NCBI GenBank assembly: GCA_947498985.1 | Contig: CANMMF010000003.1 | Span: 248,001-312,000, forward strand | Source: an uncultured Paracoccaceae bacterium | GTDB lineage: Bacteria > Pseudomonadota > Alphaproteobacteria > Rhodobacterales > Rhodobacteraceae | Direction: 5' to 3' | Length of the DNA: 64,000 bases | Part shown: in pieces, positions 8,767 to 20,213 of the stretch | Position numbering within the stretch: position 1 is the first letter of the stretch | Layout of the letters: each line of letters starts with the position of its first letter | Notes under the pieces: generated by a model | What the model saw: only the letters and a program-made list of their open reading frames with translations | Databases searched by the model: none | Told to the model about the DNA's origin: nothing | Translations under genes and position numbers: made by a program

Positions 8767-8783
8767 GGCGCGACCCTGCCACA

Positions 8784-8944
8784 CGCGCCGGACGGTGTTC
8801 AAGCGCCGAGCGCCAACCGGTTTCGCCGCCTGCGGCGGCGACCGGCCGGGGGCGCTGCCCCCGGACCCCCGAAGTATTTCTCAACCGGAGAAGCGGGGGG
8901 CGGGCGTCGGCTGCGAGGGGGGCTGTCAGGCGGTTTGGCGGGCT
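8784..8944. repeat. GC-rich intergenic repeat, copy 1
   Basis: A direct repeat of about 160 bp whose second copy begins at 9021 (offset 237-238 bp); I see roughly ten differences. It contains hairpins GCCGCCTGCGGCGGC (8825-8839) and GGGGGCGCTGCCCCC, then CCGGACCCCCGAAGTATTT. This style of hairpin block recurs between genes in Rhodobacterales, from general knowledge. The last 20 bp match the final codons of the acyl-CoA synthetase gene in copy 2. Confidence 0.85.
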
Positions 8945-9020
8945 AACTTGGGTGTTTGGATCCGCACGGCAGTTTGCCGCACTGGTCTCTTTCGCGGCCT
9001 TGGCGGAGATCTGCGTCATG
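8945..9020 (-). pseudogene. decayed copy of the acyl-CoA synthetase 3' end
   Basis: Between the two repeat copies, positions 9000-9020 match 9239-9260 inside the acyl-CoA synthetase gene at 17 of 21 bases, all differences being transitions. Similarity continues weakly to the repeat boundary at the same offset as the repeat. Translated on the minus strand in the matching frame it reads TQISAKAAKETS beside AQVSANGATEAE of the intact gene. It is read as a remnant of a tandem duplication of the gene end plus the repeat. Confidence 0.5.
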
Positions 9021-9182
9021 CGCGCCGGGCGGTGTTCAAGCGCCGAGCGCCAACCGGTTTCGCCGCCTGCGGCGGCGACCGGCCGGGGGCGCTGCCCCCG
9101 GACCCCCGAAGTATTTCTCAACCAGAGAAGCGGGGGGCTGGGGTCGGTTGCGAGGGGGGCTGTCAGGCGGGTTTGGCGGGCT
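9021..9182. repeat. GC-rich intergenic repeat, copy 2
   Basis: Second copy of the 8784-8944 repeat, with the same two hairpins (first at 9062-9076). Its right end overlaps the last codons (EPAKPA-stop, 9163-9182) of the acyl-CoA synthetase gene, so the repeat unit includes coding sequence. Confidence 0.85.
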
Positions 9183-11049
9183 CCCAGGGGCGAATGAAGC
9201 CGCCCAGCACCTTGCCGATTTCCGCCTCCGTCGCGCCATTGGCGGAGACCTGTGCCACGAGCCCGCGTTTCTTGTCGTCGATCACCTGTGTGACACGTGC
9301 CGCGACGCCTTCCTTTTCCAGCGCGGCGTTGTAGACGCGGGTGATGGCATGTTTGCGAAGGTCCGGTTTGAAGACCTTGCCCACGGCGGTTTTCGGCAGT
9401 TCGGGCAGGATCGTCATGTGCTTGGGATGGGCCGCGCGCTCATGCACATGCACACGGCAATGCTCCAGCAGCGCCTCTTCGGTCACCTCCGCCCCGTCGA
9501 CCAGTTCGACAAATGCGCAGGGCAGCTCTCCGGAATGGGCATCGGGCTGGCCGATGGCCCCGGCAAAGGCCACCGCCGGGTGGGATTGCAGCGCTTCCTC
9601 GATCTCGGCGGGGTCGATATTGTGGCCGCCGCGGATGATCAGATCCTTGGCGCGGCCGGTGATCCAGACATAGCCATCCGCATCCACGCGGCCCAGATCG
9701 CCGGTGCGCAGATGGGTGTTCCAGTGATAGAGATCGGCATTCTTTTCGCTTTCGGTATAGGTGTTGCCGACAAAGACGCCGGGGTTGTCGACGCAGATCT
9801 CGCCGATCTCGTCGGTGGCGCATTCCTCTGGCGCGCCATCGACCAGCTTGACGATCTTCACATCCGAATAAGGGAAGGGCAGGCCGACCGAGCCGACTTT
9901 CTTGACCCCATGCGGCGGGTTGATCGACACCAGGCAGGTGGCCTCGGTCATGCCGTAGCCTTCGGCGATGCTGAGCCCGCAGGTCTCCTCGAAGCGCTTG
10001 AAAAGCTCCATCGGCATCGGCGCGGAGCCGGAAATAGCGAACTGCACGGTGGAGATGTCGGCATCGACCTTGCGCTGCATCAGCGCGGCCACGGCGGTGG
10101 GCACGGTGATCACATAAGTCACTTTCCAGCGCTCGCAGAGCTTCCAGAAATTGTCCATCACACCGTCGCCGCGATACCCCTGGGGGGTGGGGAAGACCAC
10201 GTGGCTGCCCGCCGTCATCGCCGACATCAAAAGCGCCTGCGTCGCCATCACGTGAAAAAGCGGCAGCGGGCAGATCATCGTGTCCTTCTCGGTGAAAAGC
10301 ACCGTGTCGCCGAGAAACCCGTTATAGATCATGCCGGAATACTTGTGCTGCGCGACCTTCGGCATGCCCGTGGTGCCACCGGTGTGGAAATAGGCCGCGA
10401 CGCGGTCGCCGGTGCTGTCGGCAAATTGCAGGGTCTTGGGCTGGCGCGCGAGCTCTGCGGTGAAGCTTTTCACATCCGCATGGTGGTTGCCGGGATTCTT
10501 GGGGCGAATGAGCGGCACGATCCAGCTTTTCGGCGGTGTGAGATAGCGGTTGAGATCGACCTCCAGCACGGTGTTGACCTGCGGCGCGTTGCGCACCGCC
10601 TCGGCCATTTTCTGCGCCAGATCGGTTTTCGGGAAGGCCTTGAGCGTGACCACGACCTTGGCGCCTGTCTCGCGCAGGATGGAGGCGATCTGCTCGGGCT
10701 CCAGCAGCGGATTGATCGGGTTCACGATGCCCGCCACAGCGCCGCCCAGCAGCGTCAGCACCGTCTCATTGGCATTGGGCAGCACGTAGGCCACCACGTC
10801 GTTTTCGCCGACGCCGAGCGAGCGGAAGAGGTTCGCGGCCTGCGCGGTCTTCTCCTGCAGCGCGCGCCAGGTCAGGGTTTCGGCCTTGTCGGTCGGGCCC
10901 GACAGCAACTGGTAACTGACCGCGGGCCGGTCCGGATAGGCCCCGGCGGTCTTGCTCAGCAGGCTCCAGATGGTTTTGGGCAGGTCGCGCGCCTGCCACG
11001 GCATTTCGGCTTCGATTGCGTTGCGGTCGGCCAGCCCTGCATAGGTCAT
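9163..11049 (-). CDS. acyl-CoA synthetase (AMP-forming, fatty-acyl-CoA ligase-like)
   Basis: 628 aa, ANL superfamily adenylate-forming enzyme. P-loop-like motif HTGGTTGMPKVAQHKYSG lies around residues 220-236, and A5 motif GYGMTEATC at about 362. A7/A8 region TGDLGRVDADGYVWITGRAKD is followed by a C-terminal catalytic Lys region (TAVGKVFKPDLRK). It activates a carboxylic acid (probably medium- or long-chain fatty acid) to its CoA thioester via acyl-AMP. Chain specificity cannot be read. ATG 11049 is preceded by GGGAGGAAAA. The gene is monocistronic by position, and its 3' end is inside repeat copy 2. Confidence 0.85.
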   Translation of the reverse strand: MTYAGLADRNAIEAEMPWQARDLPKTIWSLLSKTAGAYPDRPAVSYQLLSGPTDKAETLTWRALQEKTAQAANLFRSLGVGENDVVAYVLPNANETVLTLLGGAVAGIVNPINPLLEPEQIASILRETGAKVVVTLKAFPKTDLAQKMAEAVRNAPQVNTVLEVDLNRYLTPPKSWIVPLIRPKNPGNHHADVKSFTAELARQPKTLQFADSTGDRVAAYFHTGGTTGMPKVAQHKYSGMIYNGFLGDTVLFTEKDTMICPLPLFHVMATQALLMSAMTAGSHVVFPTPQGYRGDGVMDNFWKLCERWKVTYVITVPTAVAALMQRKVDADISTVQFAISGSAPMPMELFKRFEETCGLSIAEGYGMTEATCLVSINPPHGVKKVGSVGLPFPYSDVKIVKLVDGAPEECATDEIGEICVDNPGVFVGNTYTESEKNADLYHWNTHLRTGDLGRVDADGYVWITGRAKDLIIRGGHNIDPAEIEEALQSHPAVAFAGAIGQPDAHSGELPCAFVELVDGAEVTEEALLEHCRVHVHERAAHPKHMTILPELPKTAVGKVFKPDLRKHAITRVYNAALEKEGVAARVTQVIDDKKRGLVAQVSANGATEAEIGKVLGGFIRPWEPAKPA

Positions 11050-11229
11050 TTGCCGTTTTCCTCCCTGAATGGCGCGGCTGTGTCCCGCGCCTTAATGCTG
11101 TCGTGGTGGTGCAGTGTGGAAAGCTTTGCGGTTTCGCGCAAGGGTTATGAACGTTGGGGAAAATACGCTCTGACGCAGCGTTCCGGGCACCAGATTGAAA
11201 CGGCTGGCGGGTGAGGCTAAGATCCGGGC

Positions 11230-11532
11230 ATGGATCATCCGCTGAACGCATTGATAAATGCCCGGATCGAGGCTGCGGAACGCGAGGGTGCGTTTGACAA
11301 CCTGCCCGGTGCAGGCAAGCCGCTGCCGCGTGTGGACAACCCCGAAAACGCGGTCAATGCGCGGATATTGCAGGAACACGGCGCGGTGCCGGAGTTTGTG
11401 GCGCTGTCGCGGGAACTGGCGCGGTTGCGCGCAGAACTGAACGACATGGGCGACCGGACGGAGCGGCGGCGCATCCTGCAGGAGATGTCGTTTCTGCAGG
11501 TCAAGCTGGAGATGGCCCGCAAGGCGCCCTGA
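11230..11532 (+). CDS. DUF1992 (DnaJ homologue C28-like) protein
   Basis: 100 aa starting MDHPLNALINARIEAAEREG. The motif set I..A...GAFDNLPGAGKPL followed by a charged helical second half is the DUF1992 domain, found in bacteria and in the eukaryotic DNAJC28. Bacterial members are about 100-130 residues, so this is full length. It is cytoplasmic with no membrane segment. Biochemical role unknown. It is divergent from the acyl-CoA synthetase and convergent with the amidase. Confidence 0.85.
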   Translation: MDHPLNALINARIEAAEREGAFDNLPGAGKPLPRVDNPENAVNARILQEHGAVPEFVALSRELARLRAELNDMGDRTERRRILQEMSFLQVKLEMARKAP

Positions 11533-11554
11533 GCGCGCCGCGGGTCACCGTGGA

Positions 11555-12988
11555 TCAACCCGGGCTGTGTCTGTGGACCGGATCGATGGGTGTTGCGGGC
11601 AGCGCCAGCGCCTCTTCCAGCACGCGGGCGATCTGCAGCAGCCGCCCTTCGCCGCGGGGCCGCCCAATCAGCTGGAGGCCGACCGGCAAGCCCGAGGGTG
11701 TGAACCCGACGGGCAGCGACAGGGCGGGCAGGCCGCAAAGCGTCGCGGGGTGGGCAAAGCGCAGCCAGTCGAGGTAATCGCGGCTTGTCACACCGGCAAT
11801 CTCGGGCGGGTACTCGATCTCGACCGGCAGCGGCGCGATGCCGGTGACCGGGCAGGCCAGCACGTCGTAGCGCGCCAGAAAACCCTGCATTTCGGCGTAG
11901 ATCTGCGATTGCGCGACCATCGCCTCGGCCACGTCTTCGGTCCTGAGCGCAAGACCCTCGCGGATGTTGGCTTTTAATGCGGGCTTGAAATGCCGGGTGA
12001 CGTCGTCCGGGGTCTTGCGGGCACCGGCCCAGAACACCAGCGCGCGCAAGGTGCGGGAGGTTTGGTCGACATCCCGCAGCGTCGGATGGTCCTCGTCAAC
12101 CGTGACGCCCGGGATATCGAGCCCGGCCATGGCACGCGCCAGCACATCTGTCATCTCTGCGGTGACCGGGGCGAGCCCGCCCAGATCCGGCGCAAACCCG
12201 ATGCGGATCGGGTCCGGCGCGGACAGGCATTGCGCGAGATAGCTTGTCTCGGGCGCGGGACAGGACAGCGCCCAGATCGGATCGAACCCCGACAGCGCGT
12301 CGAGAAAGAGCGCGCAATCGGCCACGTTGCGGGCCATCGGCCCCTGAACGGCGCTGGTGTCGAAGGCCAGTTGCGGCGACGCGCCACCGGCGACGCCGGG
12401 TGAAGGGCGCAGCCCGACGATGCCGCAGAAACTGGCCGGGGTGCGCAGCGATCCGCCGCGGTCGGAGCCGAGCGAGAGCCAGACCTCTCCCGTGGCCAGC
12501 CCCGCGGCCGCCCCACCGGACGAGCCACCGGCATTCATGCGCGTGTCCCAGGGGTTGCGCGTCGGACCGAAGACGGCGTTGAACGTGTTGGCGCCCGCGC
12601 CCATTTCGGGCGTGTTGGTCTTGCCCAGCACCACGCCGCCACGGTCTTCCAGCCGCGTGACCAGCGGATCGGAGGCGTCGGGGATGTGATCGGCAAATGC
12701 CGGCGTGCCCCAGGTGGTGCGCACGCCTGCGACCGCGGTCAGATCCTTGATCCCGATGGGCAACCCCGACAGCAGGCTTTCGCGGTCAACCGATGCGGCC
12801 ATCTTCCGCGCGCGCGCCTCGCAGAGCGTCACCATCGCGTTGATCGAAGGGCCGGTCTGCGCGATCCGGGACGCCGCCGCGCCGATCAGCTCCGCCGGGC
12901 TCACTGCGCCGGACTGCAGCAATCCGATCGCCTCGCGCGCGCTCAGCGCGCAGAGCTCCGGGCCGGAATAGCCGGGGCCGTCAGACAT
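11555..12988 (-). CDS. amidase (amidase signature family)
   Basis: 477 aa. The Ser-cisSer-Lys triad is visible: Lys about residue 80 in IGIKDLTAV, cis-Ser in GGSSGGAAAGLA (about 155-166) and nucleophile Ser about residue 178 in SDRGGSLRTPASFCG. It hydrolyses an amide to acid and ammonia; the natural substrate is not determinable, and GatA is unlikely without gatC/gatB nearby. ATG 12988 overlaps the stop of the upstream ArsR-type gene by 8 bp, so the two form one operon and the amidase is probably under that regulator's control. Confidence 0.85.
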   Translation of the reverse strand: MSDGPGYSGPELCALSAREAIGLLQSGAVSPAELIGAAASRIAQTGPSINAMVTLCEARARKMAASVDRESLLSGLPIGIKDLTAVAGVRTTWGTPAFADHIPDASDPLVTRLEDRGGVVLGKTNTPEMGAGANTFNAVFGPTRNPWDTRMNAGGSSGGAAAGLATGEVWLSLGSDRGGSLRTPASFCGIVGLRPSPGVAGGASPQLAFDTSAVQGPMARNVADCALFLDALSGFDPIWALSCPAPETSYLAQCLSAPDPIRIGFAPDLGGLAPVTAEMTDVLARAMAGLDIPGVTVDEDHPTLRDVDQTSRTLRALVFWAGARKTPDDVTRHFKPALKANIREGLALRTEDVAEAMVAQSQIYAEMQGFLARYDVLACPVTGIAPLPVEIEYPPEIAGVTSRDYLDWLRFAHPATLCGLPALSLPVGFTPSGLPVGLQLIGRPRGEGRLLQIARVLEEALALPATPIDPVHRHSPG

Positions 12989-13274
12989 CCGGTCCGCGGT
13001 CGCAGAACATCTCGTAGAGCAGGTCGATCACCCGTCCGGTTTCTTCGCCGGCGAGGCTGTAATAGATCGTCTTGCCCTCGCGCCGTGTCTTCACCAGTCC
13101 CTCTTCGCGCAGCCGGGCCAGCATCTGGCTGACCGCCGCCTGGCGGGTGGACAGCAGCTCCTCCAGCTCTCCGACAGAACGTTCGCCCTGTCCCAGATGA
13201 CACAGAATCATCAGGCGCCCTTCATGCGCCAGCGTCTTCAAAAAGCCCGCAGCATCACGGGCATTGGCCGCCAT
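12981..13274 (-). CDS. ArsR-family regulator, BigR/SqrR-like with two conserved cysteines
   Basis: 97 aa from ATG 13274 (MAANARDAAGFLKTLAHEGR); an open N-terminal extension to 13376 has no family support. It is a winged helix-turn-helix with recognition helix STRQAAVSQMLARL and wing RREGKTIYYSL. Cys25 (LMILCHL) and Cys91 (YEMFC) are 66 residues apart, the same spacing as the sulfur-sensing cysteines of BigR (42/108) and SqrR (41/107), which form a di-/tetrasulfide with reactive sulfur species. No metal-site CxC motif is seen. It is co-transcribed with an amidase rather than with sulfur oxidation genes, so its regulon is unclear. Confidence 0.8.
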   Translation of the reverse strand: MAANARDAAGFLKTLAHEGRLMILCHLGQGERSVGELEELLSTRQAAVSQMLARLREEGLVKTRREGKTIYYSLAGEETGRVIDLLYEMFCDRGPDV

Positions 13275-13307
13275 TTTAACTGGCGGAGCAATTAAAGTCC
13301 TAGAATC

Positions 13308-13325
13308 CAAAGGTTTTTTCCTTTG
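13308..13325. promoter_or_regulatory. small palindrome upstream of the ArsR-type gene
   Basis: CAAAGG-TTTTTT-CCTTTG is a perfect 6-bp inverted repeat 34 nt upstream of the ArsR-type start, in the AT-richest part of this gap. It could be the autoregulatory operator; no consensus was available to test it. Confidence 0.3.
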
Positions 13326-13397
13326 TTCCCGCTCCACTTCTGCAGAACGTCCTGTTTCGCGCATGCAGCATAGCAAGAGACGACGCCGAAGGCGAGA

Positions 13398-14626
13398 TCA
13401 CGACCTCGGGGCCGGAGCGCCCCCCTCGAACGCGTTGCCGTCGACATAGTTGCAGGGCGCGTCCTGCATCTGCAAATGCAGCCCCGAGCCGGTATAGGGA
13501 TGCGCGCGGGCAAGCTCTTCATCGACCTCGATACCAAGACCCGGCGCGCTGGGCGCGGTGACAAACCCGTTCTCGACCTCAAGGCTGCTCTTGATCAGCG
13601 CGTCGTGAAACGGTGTCTCGATGGTCTCGGCCATGAGCAGGTTGGGGATGGTGACGGCGAGCTGAATATTGGCGGCCCATTCGACCGGCCCGGCATAGAG
13701 ATGCGGCGCCATCTGCGCACCGAAGCTTTCGGCCAGAGCGGCGAGCTTGCGCGCCTCCCAGAGCCCGCCCGCACGCCCCAGCGCCGGTTGCAGGATCTCG
13801 ACACCGCCGGTGCGCAGCAGCGTGGCAAACTCGGCACGCGTGCTCAGCCGTTCGCCGGTGGCCAGCGGGATCCGCACGGCCTGCGCCACCCGCGCAAAGT
13901 CGAGCGGATTGTCGGGCGGGATCGGCTCTTCGAACCAGAGCGGGGCGTAGGGTTCCAGCGCCTGGCCAAGCCTGATGGCGCCCGCCGGGGTGAACTGGCC
14001 GTGAGTGCCGAAAAGCAGATCGGCGCGATCCTCCACCGCGCCGCGGATCGCGGCGCAGAAGGCCACCGACTGGCGGATGTCGGACATCGCGGGCATGTGC
14101 CCGCCGCGCATCGTGTAGGGGCCCGCGGGGTCGAACTTGACCGCCGTATAGCCGCGCGCAACGCAATCCGCCGCCGCCTCTGCCGCCATGTCGGGCGAGG
14201 TCCAGAACCCGCCCATGTCGTGCTGCGGCAGCGGGTAGAGGTAGGTATACGCGCGTATTCTTTCGTTCATCAGGCCGCCCATCAGCGCCCAGACCGGCCG
14301 GTTGCGGGCCTTGCCGAGAATGTCCCAGCAGGCGATCTCGAGCCCCGAAAAGGCACCCATCACCGTCAGGTCCGGCCGCTGCGTGAAGCCCGACGAATAG
14401 GTGCGGCGAAAGAGACGTTCGATGTTCTCCGGCGAGGCGCCCTCGAAATAGCGCTGAAAGACGTCCCCGATCACCGCGCGCATCGCATCCGGCCCCACCG
14501 ACGCGGCATAACACTCCCCCCAGCCGGTGATGCCGTCATCGGTGGTGAGCTTGACGAGGATCCAGTAGCGCCCACCCCAGCCCGGTGCGGGTGGCGCGGT
14601 GACGATGATGTCGAGATCCCTGAGCT

Positions 14627-14630
<4 letters not shown>
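13398..14630 (-). CDS. enolase-superfamily protein (mandelate racemase/muconate lactonizing type)
   Basis: 410 aa from ATG 14630, which overlaps the tmpB stop (ATGA). The N-terminal capping domain is about 1-120 (LDIIVTAPPAPGWGG; KARNRPVWALMGG), followed by the barrel. Second-strand Lys is in YTAVKFDPAG, metal-site acids are in LWFEEPIPPDN and ATGERLSTRAE, and a possible general base His is in MAPHLYAGP. The first metal-ligand position reads FGTHGQF where many members have D.HGR/N, so that ligand is displaced or missing. Members of this group are sugar-acid dehydratases or racemases. Operon partners suggest a different, linked substrate. Function unassigned. Confidence 0.75.
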
Positions 14631-17422
<2,792 letters not shown>

Positions 17423-17505
17423 GATGTCTCTCCCCCTCGTTTCGGTCAGGTTGACCTTGCCGTGCGGGTGCGTGCAAGCGCGAAAACGACCTGTCGGTGA
17501 CGCGG

Positions 17506-18711
17506 TCAGGAGGCGCGCGGCGCGCGCGGGGCAGAGAGGAAGACCACGAACGCCACGACAATCAGCGCCAGCGACAGAAGGAACGGCGCGCCGGGAAAGA
17601 AGACCGCGGCATCGGGCGCGGTGAAGGCGGCAAAGGTATAGGTCATGACCAGCGGCGACAGGATCATCGCCAGCGCGTGCACGGAGGAAAGCACGCCCTG
17701 CAATTCGCCCTGCCGCTGCGGCCCCACCGTCTTGCTCATGATGCCTTGCAAGGCCGGGGTGATCACCGCGCCGAGGGCGGCAAGCGGCGTCAGGATCAGG
17801 GCGATGGTGCCGGAGGTCACGACCGCCATCGCGCCAAACGCGGCCATGTCGAAGACCAGCCCGTAGATCACCGTGCCGCGTTCGCCCAGACGGGTCAGGA
17901 ACACCCGGATCAGCCCGCCCTGAACCACCGCCATCATGATCCCGAAAAGCCCCAGCGACAGGCCGATCATGCCCGGATCCCACTGAAACCGCGCCTGTCC
18001 GAAATAGGCCCAGACCGCGGGATAGACCATGAAGGCGACCTGGTAGAGGAAATAGATCAGTAACCCGCGCCGGATGCCGGGCAGGGTGCCAAGCGCGCGA
18101 AAGGCGCGAAACGGGTTGATCTTGGTACGCTCGAAAGGGCGGCGCGTGGCGTCGGTGACGGTCTCGCGCAGCACGAGCCAGCCCAGCAGGCCGTTGCCTG
18201 CAGACAGGACCGCCGCCGCCCAGAACGGCGCGCGGGTGCCGTATTCGCCCAGGACCCCGCCCAGCAGCGGGCCGATCACAAAGCCCATTCCGAAGGCCGC
18301 GCCGATGAGGCCGAAGTTCTGCGCGCGTTTTGCGGGCTCTGAGATATCGGCGATATAGGCCGAGGCCACCGGCTGTGTGGCGGCGGTGATCCCGCCCACG
18401 ACCCGGCCTGCCAGCAACAGCCAGATCGATCCTGCCACCGCCATCACCACGTAATCGGCAGCCGTGACGCCAAGCGAGACCAGCAGGACCGGGCGGCGGC
18501 CGAACCGGTCCGACAGGTTGCCGAGCAGCGGGCCAAAGAGAAACTGCATGACCGCAAACACGGTCGACAACACGCCGCCCCAGAGCGCGGCATCCGCCAG
18601 CGTGCCGCCGGTGACCTCTTCGATCAGGTCGGGCATGACCGGGATGATCAGCCCGATGCCCATCGCGTTGATGAGCACGGTCAGCAGGATCACGGCGATG
18701 GGCAGGCGCAT
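17506..18711 (-). CDS. MFS drug efflux transporter (TetA/TCR-like)
   Basis: 401 aa with 12 predicted membrane segments. Between TM2 and TM3 is the MFS loop GNLSDRFGRRPVLL (motif A), and TM5 carries GAAFGMGFVIGPLLGGVLGE (motif C of drug:H+ antiporters). The N-terminus MGIGLIIPVMPDLIEE is typical of the tetracycline-resistance-like branch common in Rhodobacteraceae. No TetR repressor is adjacent, so tetracycline specificity is not implied. It lies between the adh operon and pcaB with no coupling to either. Confidence 0.8.
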   Translation of the reverse strand: MRLPIAVILLTVLINAMGIGLIIPVMPDLIEEVTGGTLADAALWGGVLSTVFAVMQFLFGPLLGNLSDRFGRRPVLLVSLGVTAADYVVMAVAGSIWLLLAGRVVGGITAATQPVASAYIADISEPAKRAQNFGLIGAAFGMGFVIGPLLGGVLGEYGTRAPFWAAAVLSAGNGLLGWLVLRETVTDATRRPFERTKINPFRAFRALGTLPGIRRGLLIYFLYQVAFMVYPAVWAYFGQARFQWDPGMIGLSLGLFGIMMAVVQGGLIRVFLTRLGERGTVIYGLVFDMAAFGAMAVVTSGTIALILTPLAALGAVITPALQGIMSKTVGPQRQGELQGVLSSVHALAMILSPLVMTYTFAAFTAPDAAVFFPGAPFLLSLALIVVAFVVFLSAPRAPRAS

Positions 18712-18832
18712 GGGCGGCGCTCCGGAGATCAGGCGTGGCGCGCCCGTGACCAGAGCCTAACCGTCTGATGGCAGGGTGAAAAGACCGTGTTTGCCGAGAA
18801 AGGGCAAAGGCGCCCCGCGCGCGCGGCGACGC

Positions 18833-20182
18833 TCAGGCGGGCGCGGTGCTGGCGTGCAGGATATCGGTCACGGCATCCGCAAAGCGGCGCGCCTCGGCAG
18901 GCGCTTGACCGAGATGGCGCGCGGGCTCGAAAAACCCCGGCGTCAGATCGGGATAGGCGTCCTTCGCAAGCGCTGCGAGCGGCTGGCCGGTCCTCTGCGC
19001 CTGCTGGCAGAGCGCCTTGACCGCGGCCTGCGCCTCGGGCCGCGACATCCGATCGGTGAGCGCGAAGTAGAGCGCCTCAGCCAGGATCAGCCCGCCGGTT
19101 TGCGCCAGCGTCCCGGCCATCTGGTCAGGGCGCGGGCCGATGCCCTCAGATAGCGCCTTGCCGTGCCTCACTGCGGCGGCGGCGCTCATCACAAGTTGCG
19201 GCAGGCAGAGCCATTCGGTGAACCACGCCGCCCCGTCGCGTTGCTGCCGGTGCAGGGCCGCGCCCAGCAGGGTGCCATGTAGGCCCTGCGCGTGCCGCGC
19301 CAACGCCACTAGCACCGAGGGCGCCACGGGGTTTTGCTTTTGCGGCATGGTGGAGGAGGCGCCCGCACTGCCCTGCGTGATCTCGGCGATCTCCGACCGG
19401 GTCATCAGGCACAGATCCTCACCCATCTTGCCCAGCGCCAGCGTGAGGCGGGTCAGCCAATCGGCGATCTTCAGGATCGGTGTGCGGTCGCTGTGCCAGC
19501 TTGCGCCGGGATCGGCGAGCCCGAGCCGCGTGGCCAGGCCCGCCCGAATGGCCGCGGGATCGGGGCCCAGGGCCGACGCGGTGCCCGCAGCCCCCGAAAG
19601 CGAGACGCAAAGCGCTGTCTCGCGCAGATGCGCAAGCTCCCGCGCCAGCGCCAGAAGCGGCTGGCCCCAGCCGGCCACCACCGCGCCGAAACTGGTCGGA
19701 GTGGCGTGCTGCCCGTAGGTGCGCGCGGCCATTGGCAGCTCTGCATGTTCCGCGGAAAGCCGGGCAAGGGCGCAGAGCACGGCCTGCAGATCCGCCTCCG
19801 CCAGCACCAGCGCCTGCCGCAGCCGCAGCATCAGCGCGCTGTCCTGAATGTCCTGCGAGGTGGCACCCCAATGCAGGTACTGCCCATGCTCCGGCGCGGG
19901 CAGCGCCGCGCGGAACGCCGCAACAAAGCCCGGCACGCTGACGCCGTTCTGCGCGGTGGCGCCGGTCAGGCCTGCGGGGTCGATCTGCGCCTCCATTGCG
20001 GCCCGCTGGATCGCTGCCGCCGCGGTCTCGGGGATGACGCCGTGCTGCGCCTGTTCCTGCGCAAGGGCCCCCTCGACCAGCATCATCGCGCGGATCTCGG
20101 CGCTGTCGGCAAAGAGCCGCGCGGTCCCGGGGCAGGCAAAAAGCCCCGACAGAATGCTGCTGTCAAACGGCGTGGCGGGCAT
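18833..20182 (-). CDS. pcaB: 3-carboxy-cis,cis-muconate cycloisomerase
   Basis: 449 aa of the fumarase/aspartase superfamily. The signature loop GSSTMPQKQNPV contains the catalytic Ser, an HWGATSQD motif is mid-protein, and the C-terminal half is all-helical. It converts 3-carboxymuconate to 4-carboxymuconolactone in the protocatechuate branch of the beta-ketoadipate pathway. It starts 31 nt after pcaD in the same direction, which distinguishes it from adenylosuccinate lyase. The ring-cleavage genes pcaGH and pcaC are not in this window. Confidence 0.88.
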   Translation of the reverse strand: MPATPFDSSILSGLFACPGTARLFADSAEIRAMMLVEGALAQEQAQHGVIPETAAAAIQRAAMEAQIDPAGLTGATAQNGVSVPGFVAAFRAALPAPEHGQYLHWGATSQDIQDSALMLRLRQALVLAEADLQAVLCALARLSAEHAELPMAARTYGQHATPTSFGAVVAGWGQPLLALARELAHLRETALCVSLSGAAGTASALGPDPAAIRAGLATRLGLADPGASWHSDRTPILKIADWLTRLTLALGKMGEDLCLMTRSEIAEITQGSAGASSTMPQKQNPVAPSVLVALARHAQGLHGTLLGAALHRQQRDGAAWFTEWLCLPQLVMSAAAAVRHGKALSEGIGPRPDQMAGTLAQTGGLILAEALYFALTDRMSRPEAQAAVKALCQQAQRTGQPLAALAKDAYPDLTPGFFEPARHLGQAPAEARRFADAVTDILHASTAPA

Positions 20183-20213
20183 CGATCAGCGCGCCTTTGC
20201 GCGGGTGTGCCGA

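Noticed and set aside
8784-9182. CRISPR-like array from the repeats
   Set aside because: Only two copies of a long repeat with hairpins and one spacer; no cas genes.
8956-11214. 752-codon open frame on the plus strand
   Set aside because: Antisense to the acyl-CoA synthetase, which has clear motifs; long shadow frames are expected at this GC content.
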